Shown in pieces: positions 60,860 through 64,000 of a stretch of DNA of 64,000 nucleotides. The notes below the pieces were generated by a model. The model made no database searches and had not been told where the DNA came from. It worked only from the letters and a program-made list of their open reading frames with translations. A program made the position numbers and the translations under genes. Every line of letters begins with the position of its first letter. The first letter of the stretch is position 1. The DNA comes from Paludibacteraceae bacterium (GTDB taxonomy: Bacteria; Bacteroidota; Bacteroidia; Bacteroidales; Paludibacteraceae), in contig JAFYMG010000009.1 of assembly GCA_017556705.1 (NCBI GenBank), positions 104,766 through 168,765 of the forward strand. The letters are read 5' to 3'.

Positions 60860-60867
60860 CAAAGGTA
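60860..60867 (-). promoter_or_regulatory. Promoter -7 element TACCTTTG for the rplM operon
   Basis: On the minus strand TTGCATATATGCA, a T-run and GTAGTACCTTTGC. The leader contains a TTCTAAAAGTTTTAAGGG-type micro-repeat (60793-60820). Confidence 0.78.
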
Positions 60868-60941
60868 CTACAAAAAATGCATATATGCAAGTTTTTTTTA
60901 GAAAAAAATGCATTTTTTTAGTAAAAAGTTGCACATAGGCT

Positions 60942-61043
60942 GCATCTAGCGACCGTAGCTTCGAGGTGGTTAAGTCCCTTCTAGGGACGAAATCGGTGTC
61001 CTCGAAGTTACAAGCGTGTCGGTAGATGCTAGGGCATCTGCCC
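60942..61043. ncRNA. Candidate nested-hairpin RNA element
   Basis: Three nested stems occur within 90 bases: GCATCTA-x-CGAC with GTCG-x-TAGATGC (60942-60953, 61018-61029); GTAGCTTCGAGG with CCTCGAAGTTAC (60955-60966, 61000-61011); and GTCCC-ttcta-GGGAC (60974-60988). A fourth hairpin GGGC-atct-GCCC follows (61032-61043). The region lies between the DUF4296 stop and the rplM promoter. The strand is unknown, and no family is recognised. Confidence 0.45.
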
Positions 61044-61047
61044 GCAC

Positions 61048-61560
61048 CTAACCAAATATTATCACACCTTTTTCACAAAATTCTTCATTTTTCCATATTT
61101 TCCATGGATTTTCCAACCCATTTCGCATCTCTTTCTTCACCTCTTCTATGTCGCGCAATTGGCGTTTAGGCTGACTTAGATTCTTATTTTTATCCAAATA
61201 GCGCTCACGATTGGCATCGCGAATCTGTGTTTCCACTGCTAAATCCGCCTCCAAGCGTTCTAGCACTTTGGGATATATCTTATTGAATATCTGAGGGTTA
61301 TTTGTGTACCAAACCAACGAAGAATCAAACTGCTCTTGAGTAATACCATGTTTATCCAACACGTTTTTGTAATACCCCGCCACCTCTTGATCGTGAGAAT
61401 AATTATACCCAGCCACTTGTATAGCACCATCCGCACGATGCAAATCACACAGCACCTCACGCATCTCGCGATTAGACAGCACACCATGAGGGCGACAGCC
61501 CACCAGCGCCAAACATAGCAGCAAGCAAGACACTATTTTCATTCTCGCGACTCTCATCAT
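61048..61560 (-). CDS. DUF4296 lipoprotein
   Basis: A 170-residue lipoprotein (LALVGC lipobox) of the DUF4296 family, beginning GVLSNREMREVLCDLHRADGA after the signal. It is mostly helical with an acidic-basic C-terminus. Linkage to lspA, as here, is common in Bacteroidetes; the function is unknown. The start overlaps the lspA stop (TGATG), so it is translationally coupled, although the inner ATG at 61542 would give a more standard signal peptide. Confidence 0.85.
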   Translation of the reverse strand: MMRVARMKIVSCLLLCLALVGCRPHGVLSNREMREVLCDLHRADGAIQVAGYNYSHDQEVAGYYKNVLDKHGITQEQFDSSLVWYTNNPQIFNKIYPKVLERLEADLAVETQIRDANRERYLDKNKNLSQPKRQLRDIEEVKKEMRNGLENPWKIWKNEEFCEKGVIIFG

Positions 61561-62132
61561 CAGTTTTTTACTTCTTTCTTGGGGAACATCAAATTCAAAC
61601 TCCGATCCAAATCTTTGCGATAGAAGATGATGATCAGGAATACCGCCACTGTGATAAATGAGTCCGCGATGTTAAATACTGGACGGAAGAACAGGACCTC
61701 TCCTGCCGCATTTTTAATCAACGGAAAGTACAGCATATCAACCACTTGCCCATGAAACCAATCGGCATATCCCCAAATCTTGCCATAGAATACACAATCA
61801 ATGATATTACCCATTGCACCGGCCATTACCATCGCTATTGTTGTTAGATACCCCACACGAACCTCCTGTTTGTGGATCATCGTATGAATATACCAACCCA
61901 ATGCACCCACAGCTACGATACGGAACAATGTCAGCAACAATTTGCTAAACCATTCTATACCAAAAGCCATGCCGTTGTTTTCCACAAACACGACCCAAAA
62001 CCATGAGAACACTTCATGTGCCTCACCCAATTCGAACTGTGTTTTGATATAAACCTTGGACACCTGATCGAGCACTAGTGCCAATAGCACTATGCCCACC
62101 ACGAGCCATGTTTGCTTATTTTTGGTTAACAT
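61560..62132 (-). CDS. lspA: Lipoprotein signal peptidase
   Basis: A 190-residue integral membrane aspartyl protease (signal peptidase II) that removes signal peptides from the many lipoproteins encoded here. It has four membrane helices, the catalytic aspartates Asp112 (GNIIDCVFYG) and Asp157 (FNIADSF), and the conserved FVENNGMAFGI. The start at 62132 is preferred; an earlier ATG adds ten poorly hydrophobic residues. The space from metK contains a long imperfect inverted repeat. Confidence 0.95.
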   Translation of the reverse strand: MLTKNKQTWLVVGIVLLALVLDQVSKVYIKTQFELGEAHEVFSWFWVVFVENNGMAFGIEWFSKLLLTLFRIVAVGALGWYIHTMIHKQEVRVGYLTTIAMVMAGAMGNIIDCVFYGKIWGYADWFHGQVVDMLYFPLIKNAAGEVLFFRPVFNIADSFITVAVFLIIIFYRKDLDRSLNLMFPKKEVKN

Positions 62133-62148
62133 AAAATCTTTTTTTATT

Positions 62149-62214
62149 CCCACTGATGACACTGATTAGCACTGATATTCCTTGGTATCCGTGTAAATCC
62201 GTGAGATTCGTGGG
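62149..62214 (-). repeat. Long imperfect inverted repeat between metK and lspA
   Basis: The left arm CCCACTGATGACACTGAT and right arm ATCCGTGAGATTCGTGGG pair with about one mismatch per seven bases. Each arm is itself a tandem of an 11-base-like unit (CACTGAT; ATCCGTG). Confidence 0.65.
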
Positions 62215-62220
62215 AGGTAT

Positions 62221-63465
62221 TTACAAACCGAATTTCGCTTTAATCTCGGCCACCTTATCCAGTTTCTCCCATGTAAACAACTCCACTTCGCGCTCGATCA
62301 CCTCACCATTATCCACAAACACCTTCTTCATCACCTCGTTGGTGCGACCCATGTGTCCATAGCGCGCAGTTTCCTCATACATTGGTTGCTTCAACTTAAG
62401 CGCCTCGATGATGCCTTGTGGACGAAGATCAAACATCTCACTCACTTTCTTAGCAATCTCGCCATCGCTCAACGCTACTTTCGCAGTGCCATAAGTATTC
62501 ACGCACACGCTCACTGGTTGTGCCACGCCAATAGCATAACTAATTTGTACCAAGACCTCCTTTGCCACACCTGCTGCAACCATATTTTTCGCAATCCAAC
62601 GCGCCGCATAAGCTGCCGAACGGTCTACTTTAGATGGGTCTTTTCCAGAGAAAGCGCCACCTCCGTGAGCACCGCGACCACCGTAGGTATCGACAATAAT
62701 CTTACGTCCTGTCAAACCAGTATCACCGTGAGGGCCACCAATCACGAAGTTTCCTGTTGGATTCACCAATAGTTTGAAGTCGCCCTTCAACAACTCTGCA
62801 TATCTCGCATCACGTTTTGCCACACGAGGCAACAACACACGCTGAATATCTGCCTTTATCTGCTCTTGAGTCGCGTCCTCATCGTGTTGGGTACTTACCA
62901 CGATTGTATCAATACGCAGTGGTTCTCCCGCCTCGCTATACTCCATCGTCACCTGACTCTTTGAGTCTGGACGCAGGTATAACATCTCTTTGCCCTCTTT
63001 ACGCACACGCGCAAGCGTATATACTAAGGTGTGTGCCAAGTCCAAGGTCAATGGCATATAGTTTTCAGTCTCATCGGATGCATAACCAAACATCATTCCT
63101 TGGTCGCCTGCACCTTGCTCGCCCACATTCTCTGTACCTTGTCCATCCACACCACGTGCGATGTCGGCACTTTGTTCGTGCAACGCAGTCAAGATACCAC
63201 AGCTCTCTGCTTCAAACTTATACGCTGACTTCGTATATCCAATCTCTGCGATGGTTTTACGCACAGTACCTTGAATATCAACATATTTCTCGCTTGACAC
63301 TTCGCCTGCCACGATTACTTGTCCTGTGGTGACCATAGTTTCGCAAGCCACATGTGAATCAGGGTCTAATGCTAAGAATTGGTCTAGAATGGCGTCACTA
63401 ATTTGATCCGCCACTTTGTCTGGGTGTCCTTCGCTGACACTCTCCGATGTAAATAAATAATTCAT
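62221..63465 (-). CDS. metK: S-adenosylmethionine synthetase
   Basis: A 414-residue enzyme making S-adenosylmethionine from methionine and ATP. It has the N-terminal [20 protein letters not shown], the signature [16 protein letters not shown] and the phosphate-binding [19 protein letters not shown]. It is slightly longer than the E. coli enzyme, with an insertion typical of Bacteroidetes. The 5' leader (63466-63580) has a terminator hairpin just before the start and may be regulated by attenuation. Confidence 0.97.
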   Translation of the reverse strand: MNYLFTSESVSEGHPDKVADQISDAILDQFLALDPDSHVACETMVTTGQVIVAGEVSSEKYVDIQGTVRKTIAEIGYTKSAYKFEAESCGILTALHEQSADIARGVDGQGTENVGEQGAGDQGMMFGYASDETENYMPLTLDLAHTLVYTLARVRKEGKEMLYLRPDSKSQVTMEYSEAGEPLRIDTIVVSTQHDEDATQEQIKADIQRVLLPRVAKRDARYAELLKGDFKLLVNPTGNFVIGGPHGDTGLTGRKIIVDTYGGRGAHGGGAFSGKDPSKVDRSAAYAARWIAKNMVAAGVAKEVLVQISYAIGVAQPVSVCVNTYGTAKVALSDGEIAKKVSEMFDLRPQGIIEALKLKQPMYEETARYGHMGRTNEVMKKVFVDNGEVIEREVELFTWEKLDKVAEIKAKFGL

Positions 63466-63580
63466 TTTGTTTTGTTAGGGTCAAAAAAATCCACAAGCCG
63501 ACTGTTTATGCTTGTGGGACAAGTTTTTAGCATTCTTTTATAGAGGTCGCAAGCAGTCAAATTTATCCTCTTTCAAAATC
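63466..63580 (-). promoter_or_regulatory. metK leader with attenuator and possible SAM-II-like motif
   Basis: On the minus strand the leader has stem AGAGG/CCTCT (63542-63571), the tract GCTAAAAA (63524-63531), then CCACAAGC/GCTTGTGG (63491-63517) followed by ATTTTTTT, an intrinsic terminator 17-25 bases before the ATG. GCUAAAAA after a short stem is a feature of SAM-II riboswitches, but I could not fit the full pseudoknot. Confidence 0.45.
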
Positions 63581-63585
63581 GACTG

Positions 63586-63593
63586 CAAAGGTA
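63586..63593 (-). promoter_or_regulatory. Promoter -7 element TACCTTTG for metK
   Basis: On the minus strand TTGCGTATGTGCA, a T-run and GTTGTACCTTTGCAG. It is nearly identical to the pnp promoter block, including the preceding TCTATCTTTTTTGAAAA terminator tail. Confidence 0.78.
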
Positions 63594-63784
63594 CAACAAA
63601 AAATGCACATACGCAAGCAAAGCGAGCATTATTTTCAAAAAAGATAGACTTTTGTTTATCCTATAAGACAAATCAATGCCCTCTGAAAGCTCGTTTACAA
63701 GAGGGCATTGAGATGGCTTATGATAGCAGCAAAGCTGTTTTTGAATATAATGATCGTTTGCGTATATACCCGCATTTTTTGTAG
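63594..63784. other. Intergenic region with an 11-bp stem
   Basis: There is no convincing gene. It holds the terminator-like tail of the metK cassette (about 63635-63660) and a perfect stem CAATGCCCTCT / AGAGGGCATTG (63674-63710, 15-base loop). A plus-strand promoter begins at the right end. Confidence 0.55.
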
Positions 63785-63792
63785 TACCTTTG
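63785..63792 (+). promoter_or_regulatory. Promoter -7 element TACCTTTG facing the IS element
   Basis: TTTGCGTATATAC, a T-run and GTAGTACCTTTGC point rightward. The next 70 bases contain a short palindrome (GCGCGTAGCGC) and then the end of an IS3-type element, so the gene it once served is displaced or lies beyond the window. Confidence 0.68.
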
Positions 63793-63863
63793 CATACATT
63801 TTAGTAAAAATCCTTCTATAATTTCGGGGGAATGCGCGTAGCGCAGGCGGAGTTCGAAATGAT

Positions 63864-64000
63864 GTGACCCCAAAAAGTTGGACGGATTATTAAATTTGAT
63901 ATTTAGATCGATATTGCACTGGACTCATACCTAATCTGAGTTTTATTCGATCTTCATTGTAGTAGGCGATATATTCTTTTAATTGCCTTTTAAAATCAGC
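63864..64000 (-). mobile_element. End of an IS3-family insertion sequence
   Basis: The terminal sequence TGTGACCCCAAAAAGTTGGA at about 63864-63883 resembles IS3-family inverted repeats found in Bacteroidetes, and a transposase C-terminus lies just inside it. The other end is outside the window, so the target duplication cannot be checked. Confidence 0.72.
63890..64000 (-). CDS. IS3-family transposase OrfB, C-terminal fragment
   Basis: The last 36 codons are visible, containing KEYIAYYNEDRIKLRLGMSP, the end of a DDE integrase domain (rve_3) typical of IS3/IS150-type OrfB, where YN-x2-R-x4-L-G-x-SP is characteristic. The catalytic DDE residues are beyond the window edge. The ORF ends a few bases from the presumed terminal repeat, as expected for a complete element. 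Confidence 0.8.
   Translation of the reverse strand, partial: ADFKRQLKEYIAYYNEDRIKLRLGMSPVQYRSKYQI

Noticed and set aside
63512..63784. Plus-strand ORF of 90 codons upstream of metK
   Set aside because: It runs through the antisense of the metK leader and promoter. Its second half looks slightly protein-like but there is no start signal and no recognised family.

Overview
The window looks like chromosomal DNA of a Bacteroidales bacterium, probably an uncultured host-associated lineage. Supporting signs are TAnnTTTG (-7) promoters with an upstream TTTG/TTGC element, almost no Shine-Dalgarno sequences, many lipoproteins with Bacteroidetes-type lipoboxes, and phylum-typical gene orders (dut-TPR-DUF4292-EnvC; lspA-DUF4296; L25-pth-hslR-DUF4924). 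No rRNA, CRISPR array or prophage is visible. Two glutamine tRNAs and the end of one IS3-type element are present.

Layout. 1-9200: a partial lipoprotein gene, two tandem secreted serine hydrolases, a lipocalin, convergent rmuC, a minus-strand pair of secreted enzymes (GHL10 hydrolase, esterase), and a NifU-like/GGGtGRT pair. 9300-21500: a plus-strand housekeeping run of lipid kinase, dut, TPR protein, DUF4292 lipoprotein, EnvC-like protein, FKBP, a Rieske-like lipoprotein, an AddA/RecB-like helicase-nuclease, rimM, an rRNA/tRNA methyltransferase, a U32 enzyme and a WYL regulator. 21500-36600: a more accessory stretch with a small ORF plus ArdC-N-like protein, a 741-residue secreted repeat protein, recF, an NtrC-type regulator, a small membrane-anchored protein, a 2433-residue secreted InlB-repeat protein and diaminopimelate dehydrogenase. 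36700-51500: rplS, tRNA-Gln(CTG), tyrS, a PCMD protein, tRNA-Gln(TTG), L25, pth, hslR, DUF4924, nth, tamB, comM/yifB and a TPR lipoprotein. 51500-63500, all minus: pnp, a candidate structured RNA, GH53 galactanase, ribF, a DUF5009 membrane protein, tsf-rpsB-rpsI-rplM, DUF4296, lspA and metK with a leader attenuator. An IS3-family end closes the window.

The most unusual content lies between and inside genes. A family of modular hairpin-linker mini-repeats recurs at about ten sites: short GC-rich palindromes of differing sequence joined by near-constant linkers such as GTCCTATA or GTCCAATA. At two places it interrupts the U32 gene without breaking its frame. Composite terminator-plus-promoter cassettes with strongly conserved spacers precede pnp, metK and other genes. 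One of them appears to drive a discrete, structured, roughly 290-nt RNA between the GH53 gene and pnp. Three secreted proteins share a C-terminal motif that resembles a type IX sorting signal.
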